This document shows positions 52,885 through 60,848 of a stretch of 64,000 bases of DNA, piece by piece (positions within the stretch are counted from its first letter, which is position 1; each line of letters starts with the position of its first letter). The stretch is from Bdellovibrio bacteriovorus HD100 (GTDB lineage: Bacteria > Bdellovibrionota > Bdellovibrionia > Bdellovibrionales > Bdellovibrionaceae). The notes below the pieces were generated by a model, which was given only the letters and a program-made list of their open reading frames with translations, had not been told where the DNA came from and searched no databases. The stretch spans positions 1,054,001-1,118,000 of the forward strand of contig NC_005363.1 in NCBI RefSeq assembly GCF_000196175.1, in the 5' to 3' direction. Position numbers and translations under genes: made by a program.

Positions 52885-53435
52885 AGTCCGTCTATCCTGC
52901 CGAAGAAATTCGCGCCGAACGAATCACTCTGAAAAAACACAAAATTGAAATGGCTGAAACCATGTTTCAGTATGTCGACCAGGACCGCGAACGCCTGGGG
53001 CGCTTTCTGCCATGGGTGCCATTAATCGGTGGAGTTCACGATGAACGTGATTACATCGAAATGACTCAAGCGCAGTGGCAGGATTTCAAAATGTTCGACT
53101 ATGGCATGTACCTGAACGAAGGTGACATCTATATGGGGAACGTCGGCGTGCACACGATCAGCTGGGACAATGACCGCTGTGAACTGGGCTACTGGATCCT
53201 TGGGAAATTCGAGGGACAAGGTTATGTGCGCGAGGCGGTGCTGGCTTTGGAAAAGGTCCTGTTTGAGCTTGGATTTTATCGAATTGAGATTCATTGTTCA
53301 GGTCTTAACAGCCGCAGCAGCTCTGTAGCTGAAAATTGTCATTACAAATTCGAGGCCCGTTTACGACATCACGCCGTTGAAAACGGCCAAAGACGAGACA
53401 CTCTGGTGTTCGCCAAACTTCGTGATGAACGATAA
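52881..53435 (+). CDS. GNAT acetyltransferase, RimJ/RimL-like
   Basis: The 184-residue protein matches RimJ/RimL-type N-acetyltransferases: IRAERITLKKHKIEMAETMFQYVDQDRERLGRFLPWV at the N-terminus, then GNVGVHTISWDNDRCELGYWILGKFEGQGYVREAVLALEKVLFELGFYRIEIHCSGLNSRSSSVAENCHYKFEARLR, in which GxGYxxEA binds acetyl-CoA. N-terminal amines of ribosomal proteins or small amines are typical substrates. It is co-translated with the Rrf2 gene (4-nt overlap) and overlaps the DUF5522 gene by 11 nt. Confidence 0.9.
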   Translation: MKSVYPAEEIRAERITLKKHKIEMAETMFQYVDQDRERLGRFLPWVPLIGGVHDERDYIEMTQAQWQDFKMFDYGMYLNEGDIYMGNVGVHTISWDNDRCELGYWILGKFEGQGYVREAVLALEKVLFELGFYRIEIHCSGLNSRSSSVAENCHYKFEARLRHHAVENGQRRDTLVFAKLRDER

Positions 53436-53634
53436 AAATCGCGAAATCGAAGAACTTCATCGCAATGCTTGCGAGTCCGGAAAGGACTCCTATGTCGATC
53501 CTGCGACAGGATACACTGTTTTTACTGAGTATTTTCACTTGAAGCGCGGTCACTGCTGCGGTTCAGGCTGCAGACATTGCCCATGGAAAAAGAATAGTCA
53601 GAAAAATCCAAAAGAACCCACCGACCGGACGTAA
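53425..53634 (+). CDS. DUF5522-family Cys-rich small protein
   Basis: The 69-residue protein carries the DUF5522 signature GYTVFTEYFHLKRGHCCGSGCRHCPW, with CCGSGCRHC forming a metal or cluster site. The family is small, widely spread and of unknown function. The ATG at 53425 is chosen from two possible starts; it overlaps the end of the GNAT gene by 11 nt, so it belongs to that operon. The tail is Lys/Asn/Pro rich. A 110-nt gap then leads to the motor-like module. Confidence 0.8.
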   Translation: MNDKNREIEELHRNACESGKDSYVDPATGYTVFTEYFHLKRGHCCGSGCRHCPWKKNSQKNPKEPTDRT

Positions 53635-53744
53635 GTGTTGAAACCTTCGGCATTTTCTCCGAAAGAAAAACACTCAATTCTGTTTTTGAGCCACCGAAAA
53701 GAAGATCGTCACTGTTATGATTTGTGCAGGTGGGGTGCGTTGGT

Positions 53745-55313
53745 ATGTCGTTTAATTATCAAAAAAACAAAGAACATTCGAGCGACAGTTTTTGGACGTC
53801 GTATTCGGATTTATTCTTGGGTTTAAGCACGATCTTCCTTCTTTTGTATGTCACATCCAGTTTGCGCACAGGCACCGATGCTTTGCGTGGCCAGGTGGAA
53901 AACCAGAAGCTTTCCATGAAGGTGGAAGAACTGGAAAACCAGTTGAAGATGTACGAGAACGTGAAGAACGAATATCTGGCCAGTCAGGCACCTAAAGACG
54001 AGGTGCAGGAGTATGAAGAGCTTATGGACAAGCTGACATTGCTTCAGGAGGACGCCAAAACTGAAAAAGAGCGTCTGATCCAGGAAGCCCGTGAAAACGG
54101 GGAAAAGGTCAAAGCTCTGAACAAGTACCAGCAGATGGTGCGCAATGTTCTTAATGCCAACAAGATGGCCAAGTCCAAGCTGATCAATCGTGATGATTTG
54201 ATTAAAGAGCAGGACGTGGAAATCGAAACCCAGGAAACCGAAATTGCTGATCTGAATAAAGACATTCAGAACAAAAAGCAGTTGATCGCCCAGGGTGAAC
54301 AGAAGATCGCGGTCACACAGGCTCAGTTGCAAAAACGTCTGACCGAGCTGCGTGTGGCCTACAAGAACAACAAGCTGTCCAAACAGTTGTTTGAACAGAA
54401 AATGGCGCAAGCCCGCGCTGAGGGAAATCAAAAGGTGGCCCAGCTGAATCAGGTCAATGCCCAATATCAAATGCAACTGAACCAGGCCAATGTGCAATTG
54501 GGTCAGGTGCAGGGCGAACTTTCCAAAACTCAGGGGTTGCTGGCGCAGAAGGAAGACGAAGCAACTCATCTGGCGGGCGCGTTGTCCCGCACCAAGGCTG
54601 AGGCCGGTGCGAAAATCGCAGGATTGCAACAGGGCTTTGCGGAAGAAAAAGCGGCTTTGGCGGCAGGCTTTGGCAAGGAAAAGGCAAAGTTGCAGGGTGC
54701 TTTGAGCGACACGCAAGGGCAGTTGGCGAAAGCACGTGCTGAAATTGAAGCGCGTAAATCCGTGGCGGGTGAGATTCAAAAAGGTTTCGCCAAGGCAGGG
54801 ATCAAAGCTGACATTGATATGCAGACGGGCGACGTGGTTCTGGATTTCGGACAGGCTTACTTTGACAGTGACTCCGACCGCCTGAAACACGAGATGAAAG
54901 GTGTCCTTGAAAAAGCGATGCCGATTTATTCGCGCTCTTTGTTCGGCAACCCAAAGGTGTCGGATAAAATTTCCGCGGTGGAGATCATCGGTTTTGCGTC
55001 ACCAACATATCAGGGCCGTTTCGTCGATCCGCACAGTTCCAAGCCGGCGGACAAAGCCGCTTTGAAGTACAACATGGATCTAAGCTATCGCCGTGCGAAT
55101 TCCATCTTCAGTTACATGCTGGATGAAGGAAACATGAGATTTGAACATCAACGCGAACTATTGGCCCTTATGAAGGTTTCCGGACGAAGCTTCCTGGAAG
55201 TCATGAAGGTGCAAAATCGCAACGTCGCCACAGCAGCCGAATTCTGCAAGCAGAACGACTGTAAGAAGGCGCAGCGGGTAATCATCCGCTTTAACATGGA
55301 TCCGAAGAAATAA
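53745..55313 (+). CDS. MotB/ZorB-like protein with a long periplasmic coiled coil and OmpA-like end
   Basis: The 522-residue protein has one N-terminal membrane helix carrying the stator Asp: W17TSYSDLFLGLSTIFLLLYVT, with Asp22 in the place of the proton-relay Asp of MotB and TolR; SDLFLGLSTIFL is close to the ZorB/MotB pattern. Residues about 50-355 are Glu/Gln/Lys/Ala heptads, a coiled coil of some 300 residues, far longer than in MotB. The end (about 370-522) is OmpA-like: VVLDFGQAYFDSDSDRLK, EIIGFASP and YNMDLSYRRANSI, which bind peptidoglycan. The ATG at 53745 is preferred to a GTG at 53724. It is followed after 12 nt by a MotA-like gene. Confidence 0.82.
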   Translation: MSFNYQKNKEHSSDSFWTSYSDLFLGLSTIFLLLYVTSSLRTGTDALRGQVENQKLSMKVEELENQLKMYENVKNEYLASQAPKDEVQEYEELMDKLTLLQEDAKTEKERLIQEARENGEKVKALNKYQQMVRNVLNANKMAKSKLINRDDLIKEQDVEIETQETEIADLNKDIQNKKQLIAQGEQKIAVTQAQLQKRLTELRVAYKNNKLSKQLFEQKMAQARAEGNQKVAQLNQVNAQYQMQLNQANVQLGQVQGELSKTQGLLAQKEDEATHLAGALSRTKAEAGAKIAGLQQGFAEEKAALAAGFGKEKAKLQGALSDTQGQLAKARAEIEARKSVAGEIQKGFAKAGIKADIDMQTGDVVLDFGQAYFDSDSDRLKHEMKGVLEKAMPIYSRSLFGNPKVSDKISAVEIIGFASPTYQGRFVDPHSSKPADKAALKYNMDLSYRRANSIFSYMLDEGNMRFEHQRELLALMKVSGRSFLEVMKVQNRNVATAAEFCKQNDCKKAQRVIIRFNMDPKK

Positions 55314-55325
55314 AAGGGGTGGGTT

Positions 55326-56231
55326 GTGACAACGAAGGCATTTGCTGAATATTTTATTATAAGTCTGCCGTATGTGATGGGCGCCGTCTTTCTGGTCGGT
55401 TTGTTCTTCCGCGCGGTAATCTATTACACGGTCCGCCGCCATGAATCCTTCGCGCGTGAATTTGAAAAACGTGTGAATCGTTTCATCGAAGCTGAAGTTC
55501 CCGGCAAAGTCGAGAACGTGTCTTTCTATGTGCTGACCAAAAAGCTTTTGGAAAGAACCTATTACGAAGTATTTGAAATCCGCGACCGCATGAAACGCAG
55601 AAAGCCCGACAATGTCATGTCCGCCAGTGACCGTGTGTTCCTGGTTCGTCAGGGCTGTGCCTGGCTGGTGAAAGACATCCTGAAACAGGTGAAGTTCCTG
55701 CGCTGGACGGATGACAATCCGAAGCTGTTAAATATCACCAAGGCGACTTTGCAACATAATCCTTGTTTCAACAAGGTGTTTGGCGTGATCCCGATGGTGG
55801 GTATGAACGACTTGATCTCTATTTTGCCAGGTCTGTTTGTCGTGGCGGGGATCCTAGGTACCTTCATCGGTATCGCGGGTGGTTTGCAGGAACTGGGCAC
55901 GATGAATCTGCAGGATCTGGAAAACACCAAAAACATCATGGATCGTTTCCTTCACGAGATCTCTTTCGCGATGAAAACATCCATTGCGGGGATCATCTTC
56001 TCGTTGATGGCCCATGTGGCGAACGTGATTCTTTCCCCGGAAAGAGCTTATGTGTCCATGATCGACCGTTTCGAGAGCTCTTTGGATTTGTTGTGGTATC
56101 GCGCGGACAACAATAATTTCCCAGCTCATGAGCGCCCATTTGATGAACATCGTGATGCCGTTGAAGCTTTGGCCGAAGATGCCCTGAACAAGGAAATCGG
56201 AAAAACTGCGGCGGTGGTCAGAGGAGCTTAA
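55326..56231 (+). CDS. MotA/TolQ/ZorA-like stator membrane protein
   Basis: The 301-residue protein has three membrane helices: about 7-30, 155-178 and 208-232. The second reads ILPGLFVVAGILGTFIGIAGGLQEL, the G-rich TolQ/ExbB/ZorA motif (GxLGTxxG), the third MKTSIAGIIFSLMAHVANVIL is the partner helix. It should form the ring around the paired B-type helices and pass protons. The long C-terminal tail of Zorya ZorA is absent; there are only about 50 residues after the last helix. GTG at 55326 lies after AGGGGTGGG. It is followed directly (0 nt) by the FHA gene. Confidence 0.82.
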   Translation: MTTKAFAEYFIISLPYVMGAVFLVGLFFRAVIYYTVRRHESFAREFEKRVNRFIEAEVPGKVENVSFYVLTKKLLERTYYEVFEIRDRMKRRKPDNVMSASDRVFLVRQGCAWLVKDILKQVKFLRWTDDNPKLLNITKATLQHNPCFNKVFGVIPMVGMNDLISILPGLFVVAGILGTFIGIAGGLQELGTMNLQDLENTKNIMDRFLHEISFAMKTSIAGIIFSLMAHVANVILSPERAYVSMIDRFESSLDLLWYRADNNNFPAHERPFDEHRDAVEALAEDALNKEIGKTAAVVRGA

Positions 56232-58616
56232 TTGAACAAGTTTATAGTCACAATCCACAGGAAGGATCAGGTGCTAAGCCGTGAGGTGAACAAGGACTCG
56301 TTCACCATGGGCCGCTCTTTGGACTGTGACTTGTCCTTGAACGACAACAACATCAGCCGGGTTCATCTGGTTGTGAGCCGTCGTTGGAATCAGATCTGGA
56401 TTGAGGATAAAAACTCCTCCAACGGGACCTTCATCAACGGCACTCGTATAGTGCAAGGGACCCCGGTGAACGTGGTTCCTTCAGATCGCATTCAGTTGGG
56501 CCGTTCAGAATACATCCTGAACCTGGATCTTTTCGTCGAAGAGCCCGCACCGGAACCAGAACCCGAGCCGTCGATTTCTCAATCCGCGGCAACCGTGCCG
56601 GAAGAAGAAGACGCCCCACTGGAAGCCACGGTGGCCATGCCGGCACCAAACATGGCGCCTTTCCAGGCGGAAAAAATCCTGCACGAAGCCAAGCGCAAAG
56701 CGGCGCAAATCATCATGGAAGGCGAAACCCAGGCTGAACGCCGGGTGCAGGTCATCTATCAGAAAGCCCGCGAAGCTCAGGCTCAGGCTGAGCTGTTCTA
56801 TCAGACCCGCATGGCAGAAGCGCACAAGGAAGCGGATGCCATCTTGGCGGACTTCCAAAAGCAGGGGCAAAGCCTGCTGCATGAGGCGCGCAATATGTCC
56901 CAGGAACTGCGTGAAGAAGTCGATTCTTACGTTCAGAGCCTGCGCCAGAAGGCTCGCAAAGACACTGAAGACATCATTTCGGAAGCCACACTTGCGGCCG
57001 AGAAAATGAAAGACGAAGCCATTGCCCACGGTCGTGAGCTGGCCCGTCAGGAAAGCGAAGCGCTGCTTAAAACCAGCCGCGAGGAAGCGGACCGTATTCT
57101 GGATTTCTCGAAACTTCAGATCGAGGAAACTCAAGCCCGTATTCGCACGGATCTGGAAAATGCCCAGGAACTGAATCAGCGCACTTTGCAGGAGGCCCAG
57201 GCTGAAGCCGAAAGACTGCTGAATGAATCCCGCATGCAGATTCGCGATGCGGAGGCGCGCTTGCGCGAAGAATCTGAACAAGCCCGCAATGACAATGCTT
57301 CTTTGATTGCCACAGCCAAGGAAACCGCCGACCAGCTTTTGCAGAAGGCCAAGGCCGACTGTGAACAGCAGATTCAAATGGCGAACGAAAAAGTTCAGGA
57401 AATCACGGCTGTCAGCAATGAAAAGCAGACCGTTTTAAACGAACTTATGAATAACGTTGCGGCCCGCACGGCGGAACTGCAAAAAGCCACTGAAGAGTTG
57501 AGCAAAACCCGTACTGATAATTCCGATCTGCTGTCGCAGGTGGAAAAAGGCCAGGCTTTGCTGAAAGAGCTTCAGACTTCCCATACGGAGCTGGAAAAAC
57601 AAAAAGCCGCATTGGAAGCTTCTTTGAAAGGTCTGCAGGAAAAGCAGGCCCATCTGACAATGGACGTGCATGACATCGAATCCAAAAAGGCTCATTTGTT
57701 TAAGGAATACGATGCGCAAAAGATCTTCCTGAACGAAAAGCTGGAAAAAGAAAAGACCCAGATGGCGAAGTCCGAAGAGGAGCGTCTGGAAGAAATGCGT
57801 CTGGATATGTCCAAACGCCTGCAGAAAATGGAGCGCGATCTGCTGGATGATGTGATCCGCAAGAAGAACTCCATGGTGAAGGACATCCACTCGGCTATTG
57901 AAAAAGAGATCGTGATGCTGATGGAGCCTGAAAAATGGCGCAACGTCAGCCAGTCCGTGGAAAATCATATTGCTGAAGCCATCGACGGTAAAGTGGCGTC
58001 CCTGTCCCAGTCGTCAATGAGTGAAAAACCGGTCGATCTGATGAAAAAACGCAAAAGCGAAAAACTTCGCTGGGTCACCATGGGTCTTGCCATGGGGGCC
58101 GTGGGTTATTTCGTCAGTCAGATTGTCGTGGACCGTGTCGTGAAAGACCAGAGTCCCATGCAGACCATGGTCAGCAACGAAGCGAAGAAACGTCAGGACG
58201 ATCTGGAAAAACGCAAATTCAATCCTCCGCAGGCGGAGGAGATCAAAGACTCTTATACAGATGCAGTTATTTACACGCGTAACTATATGGATATCTATAC
58301 CGATGCCCAGTTCCAGCAGAAGCTTTACAAGGCGGCTTCCCAGTATCTGCTGAAAACCTGGCGTGTGGATGAAGACAAGTCCATTCAGGTCATTTCATCC
58401 GCCAATGCCTTGGTGAAGGAACTGGCCGACAAGAAATCAAAAATCCATCCGGACTTTATCAAAGAAGGTATCGAAAAGATGCGCGAGCTGGAAAACCAGA
58501 CTTTGGCGCGCATGAAAGATGTCCTGGGTACCGAAGTCCGCCTGGAATCCTATCGCCGTTTCGAGCGCAATTTCTATAAAGAAGAAGTCCAACGCCGCCG
58601 CATGGCCAACTATTGA
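56232..58616 (+). CDS. FHA-domain, coiled-coil membrane protein of the motor module
   Basis: The 794-residue protein begins with an FHA domain (about 5-90): SFTMGRSLDCDLSLNDNNISRVHLVV and NSSNGTFINGTRI are the phosphothreonine-binding loops. A Glu/Pro-rich linker and about 450 residues of coiled coil follow (150-600), Ala/Glu/Gln rich like a DivIVA or ZorA-type tail. One membrane helix lies at about 610-635 (RWVTMGLAMGAVGYFVSQIVV), and a helical domain of about 150 residues follows, outside the membrane. The N-terminal and coiled part should be cytoplasmic and the end periplasmic. TTG start at 56232 follows GAGGAGC. It couples the motor to phosphosignals by inference. The end overlaps the next convergent gene by 7 nt. 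Confidence 0.85.
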   Translation: MNKFIVTIHRKDQVLSREVNKDSFTMGRSLDCDLSLNDNNISRVHLVVSRRWNQIWIEDKNSSNGTFINGTRIVQGTPVNVVPSDRIQLGRSEYILNLDLFVEEPAPEPEPEPSISQSAATVPEEEDAPLEATVAMPAPNMAPFQAEKILHEAKRKAAQIIMEGETQAERRVQVIYQKAREAQAQAELFYQTRMAEAHKEADAILADFQKQGQSLLHEARNMSQELREEVDSYVQSLRQKARKDTEDIISEATLAAEKMKDEAIAHGRELARQESEALLKTSREEADRILDFSKLQIEETQARIRTDLENAQELNQRTLQEAQAEAERLLNESRMQIRDAEARLREESEQARNDNASLIATAKETADQLLQKAKADCEQQIQMANEKVQEITAVSNEKQTVLNELMNNVAARTAELQKATEELSKTRTDNSDLLSQVEKGQALLKELQTSHTELEKQKAALEASLKGLQEKQAHLTMDVHDIESKKAHLFKEYDAQKIFLNEKLEKEKTQMAKSEEERLEEMRLDMSKRLQKMERDLLDDVIRKKNSMVKDIHSAIEKEIVMLMEPEKWRNVSQSVENHIAEAIDGKVASLSQSSMSEKPVDLMKKRKSEKLRWVTMGLAMGAVGYFVSQIVVDRVVKDQSPMQTMVSNEAKKRQDDLEKRKFNPPQAEEIKDSYTDAVIYTRNYMDIYTDAQFQQKLYKAASQYLLKTWRVDEDKSIQVISSANALVKELADKKSKIHPDFIKEGIEKMRELENQTLARMKDVLGTEVRLESYRRFERNFYKEEVQRRRMANY

Positions 58617-59230
58617 TATAACGGCACTTTCATTTGTCGGATGATCTTCCAGTACTCGGCAGGTTTGTCTTTCTGGGCATTTTCACTGAAAAGATATGCA
58701 TTCAGCTGGCGGGCCTTGATGGAGTCATCCTCGCCCAGCTTATAGAAATGTTCATAGATGATCTCATGCAGAATCAAGCCGGCTTTGCCGCGCTCGGATA
58801 GTTTGTTCCACAGATCCTGATCTACCAGGAACCGCTTGGAGGCGGCGGACGCCTCTTTTTTGCGGATCGCAATCTGCTGAACTTTGCAGGCTTCATCTCT
58901 GGGCTGGAACAGATGTCGGGAGTCTTTGATGTCCGCCAAGGTGACTTCTGATTTGAAATCACTTTCATCGATAAACTGGCTCAGACGACGGACATAGTTT
59001 CGCGATTGAGTCGGGCTGAAGCGGGACAGATTCTTCAGAACCTGTTCTGCAATATGCCGGTAGCCTGCAGTGCTTTCAAAGTCGTGCAGGATTAAAGAGG
59101 ACTCGTAAAAGTCCAGCAGCTCTGTTTTTTCGGGACAGGAGACAACGTCGCCGCCGTTGCCGACGCGGTTACCACTTGCAAAAGCTGATAACGAAGCTGT
59201 TAGAATCAGGAAGAAGAAGATTGTTTTCAT
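58610..59230 (-). CDS. Secreted GNGGD-type protein with an HExxxEH motif
   Basis: The 206-residue protein has a signal peptide (residues 1-18, cut after AFA), directly followed by GNRVGNGGDVVSCPE, the start shared by a family of exported Bdellovibrio proteins. The mature helical domain contains GLILHEIIYEHFYKLGEDDS (about residues 150-170), in which HEIIYEH could be a zinc-binding HExxxEH motif, but no third ligand is obvious. The function is unknown. It lies downstream of, and on the same strand as, a TIGR02147 regulator and a lipoprotein gene, as is common in this genus. Its end overlaps the FHA gene by 7 nt. Confidence 0.65.
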   Translation of the reverse strand: MKTIFFFLILTASLSAFASGNRVGNGGDVVSCPEKTELLDFYESSLILHDFESTAGYRHIAEQVLKNLSRFSPTQSRNYVRRLSQFIDESDFKSEVTLADIKDSRHLFQPRDEACKVQQIAIRKKEASAASKRFLVDQDLWNKLSERGKAGLILHEIIYEHFYKLGEDDSIKARQLNAYLFSENAQKDKPAEYWKIIRQMKVPLYQ

Positions 59231-59233
59231 AAA

Positions 59234-59914
59234 TCACTTCACCAGAGTAAGTTTGTAATCCAGGGTCTGGCCTTCGATGGTCTTCAGCTTCAGATGAGCC
59301 TGTCGACTGATGCGACCACTCGGTACATTGATCAGAACCCAGCGTTTGGCCAGACTCATGGAGGGGACGCTGAAAGGTGAGTACAGATGAGTTTCGGGAA
59401 CGCGCGCAACGCCTTGAGCATTGGCTTTTGCGCCTTGAACGCCATCTACAACGGAATAGACTGCGGCACCGGTGTAGGCGGCAGTGCCCACCGCGGTCAA
59501 GGCATCACTATTTGAAATAACACCCGCAACAATAAGGGCGCCCCCGGTTAGTGCCGTCAAACCGACGCCGACACTTTTATTGTGCAGACCCATGCGACGT
59601 TCTTCAGCTTTGGCTTCTGCCCAGGTCACCAGGTCCTTGCCGACTATAATATTGAAGGGTTCGTTGTCAGCATTGGACAGATCCAGCTCGGCATTGTCCA
59701 CTCGCAGCCATTTGCCATCTTTGCTGACAAAATTGATTTGCAAAAGCAGATTATAGTCATCGGAAAATTCACGAATGATATCGGCAGACACTTCCACATT
59801 ATAAGGATTGGCCTGATCGACCGCATCTGCCGTGGCCATTTTTTCGCCCTTGATGGCAAGTTCCTTACTGGCGCAAGAAGCCAGCAGAAGGCAAAGAAGA
59901 ATGTACTTTTTCAT
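59234..59914 (-). CDS. Lipoprotein of unknown function
   Basis: The 226-residue protein has a lipoprotein signal with lipobox LLLASC (Cys14). The mature part has a beta-rich N-terminal half, a central Gly/Ala stretch (GLTALTGGALIVAGVISN, about 118-140), possibly membrane-interacting, and a C-terminal beta domain. The gene overlaps the TIGR02147 regulator gene by 4 nt (translational coupling) and ends 3 nt before the GNGGD protein gene. I recognise no family. The three genes should be one operon. Confidence 0.7.
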   Translation of the reverse strand: MKKYILLCLLLASCASKELAIKGEKMATADAVDQANPYNVEVSADIIREFSDDYNLLLQINFVSKDGKWLRVDNAELDLSNADNEPFNIIVGKDLVTWAEAKAEERRMGLHNKSVGVGLTALTGGALIVAGVISNSDALTAVGTAAYTGAAVYSVVDGVQGAKANAQGVARVPETHLYSPFSVPSMSLAKRWVLINVPSGRISRQAHLKLKTIEGQTLDYKLTLVK

Positions 59915-60684
59915 GATTGAGTCCTTTCAAGTGAGAAAAGCTGACATGCGATAATAAAAATCTCTTTTGAATTCGGGGTCTGCAGAAACTCAGCCAACTG
60001 ATCCTGAAATTCTTCAACCATTTTACGGGCCTGAGGAATTTTGGCGGGATCGGCCGCGAAGGTCATTGCCGAAAAATCTCTTTTGTCTAAAGGGGTCTGA
60101 GGCATTTTGGTCAGGGCCAGCTCCAGAACACTTTGGTGATAGCTTTGAATCGCGCGAGACGGGACTTCGCTAACCACATTCAACGGTGCAGATTTTTGTT
60201 TCAGAGCTTTGCCGTCTTCGATGATATCCATTCGGCGCAGACGCTCCAAGGCTGCGCGGGCGTCACTGACTGAAATCCCCAGGCGATCGGAAATCCAGTG
60301 AGGATCTGCCTTGGCTCCGCGAATTTTTCCCAGGCTGAGAATCGCGAAGTGATACCATTCCGAAATCAAACGGAACTCATCTTCCTGCAACTGTCTTTTG
60401 GCGCGTTCTTGGGGAGGCGTCTGCGCTTTTTCCAAAAGTGTCCGGGTGAGTAGCGAACGCTCTTCTTCGGGGGACAGGTGCAGGCCGCGGGAAATCGTGC
60501 CCAGCACCTCAGTCGTGAAGTTACGTTTGCCGGAAAGAAGCTGCGAAAGCTGCGCTGGGCTGATGCTTAAGCTCTGAGCAAAAGCCCGCAGCGAATAGTT
60601 GCTGTTGCGCTCTTTGCGGCGAGCCAGTTCATCTTTCAGAAGCGTGATCGCATCGTTTGTGTGTTTGTTGGATTGTGTTTCCAT
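59911..60684 (-). CDS. TIGR02147-family regulator
   Basis: The 257-residue protein has an N-terminal helix-turn-helix of XRE type (SLRAFAQSLSISPAQLSQLLSGKRNFTTEVLGTISRGL, about 28-65), and a C-terminal domain of TIGR02147/DUF4423 with DEFRLISEWYHFAILSLGK, WISDRLGISVSDARAALERLRRMDII and a last part ending ACQLFSL. This family is expanded in Bdellovibrio and Fibrobacter and its target genes lie next to it. It starts an operon with a lipoprotein (4-nt overlap) and a secreted protein. The ligand is not known. The 164-bp gap upstream to ftsY holds the divergent promoters. Confidence 0.85.
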   Translation of the reverse strand: METQSNKHTNDAITLLKDELARRKERNSNYSLRAFAQSLSISPAQLSQLLSGKRNFTTEVLGTISRGLHLSPEEERSLLTRTLLEKAQTPPQERAKRQLQEDEFRLISEWYHFAILSLGKIRGAKADPHWISDRLGISVSDARAALERLRRMDIIEDGKALKQKSAPLNVVSEVPSRAIQSYHQSVLELALTKMPQTPLDKRDFSAMTFAADPAKIPQARKMVEEFQDQLAEFLQTPNSKEIFIIACQLFSLERTQS

Positions 60685-60848
60685 AGACCCAACCTATTTT
60701 AGGGCAGTTCCGGCGGTCAACGACATGTTGTAAACAGTGTTTCAGACTTTGAAACGCTGGGAAAATGCTCTGGTCTCGGCTTCTAAAATGCGGTACATAG
60801 GTTGTGTTTTCTTATCTTAATGACGCACATTGTTGCGGAGGTTCATTT

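Noticed and set aside
53745-58616. Calling the module a Zorya defence system
   Set aside because: The helicase and nuclease genes zorC, zorD or zorE are missing and the gene order differs; only the motor part is similar.
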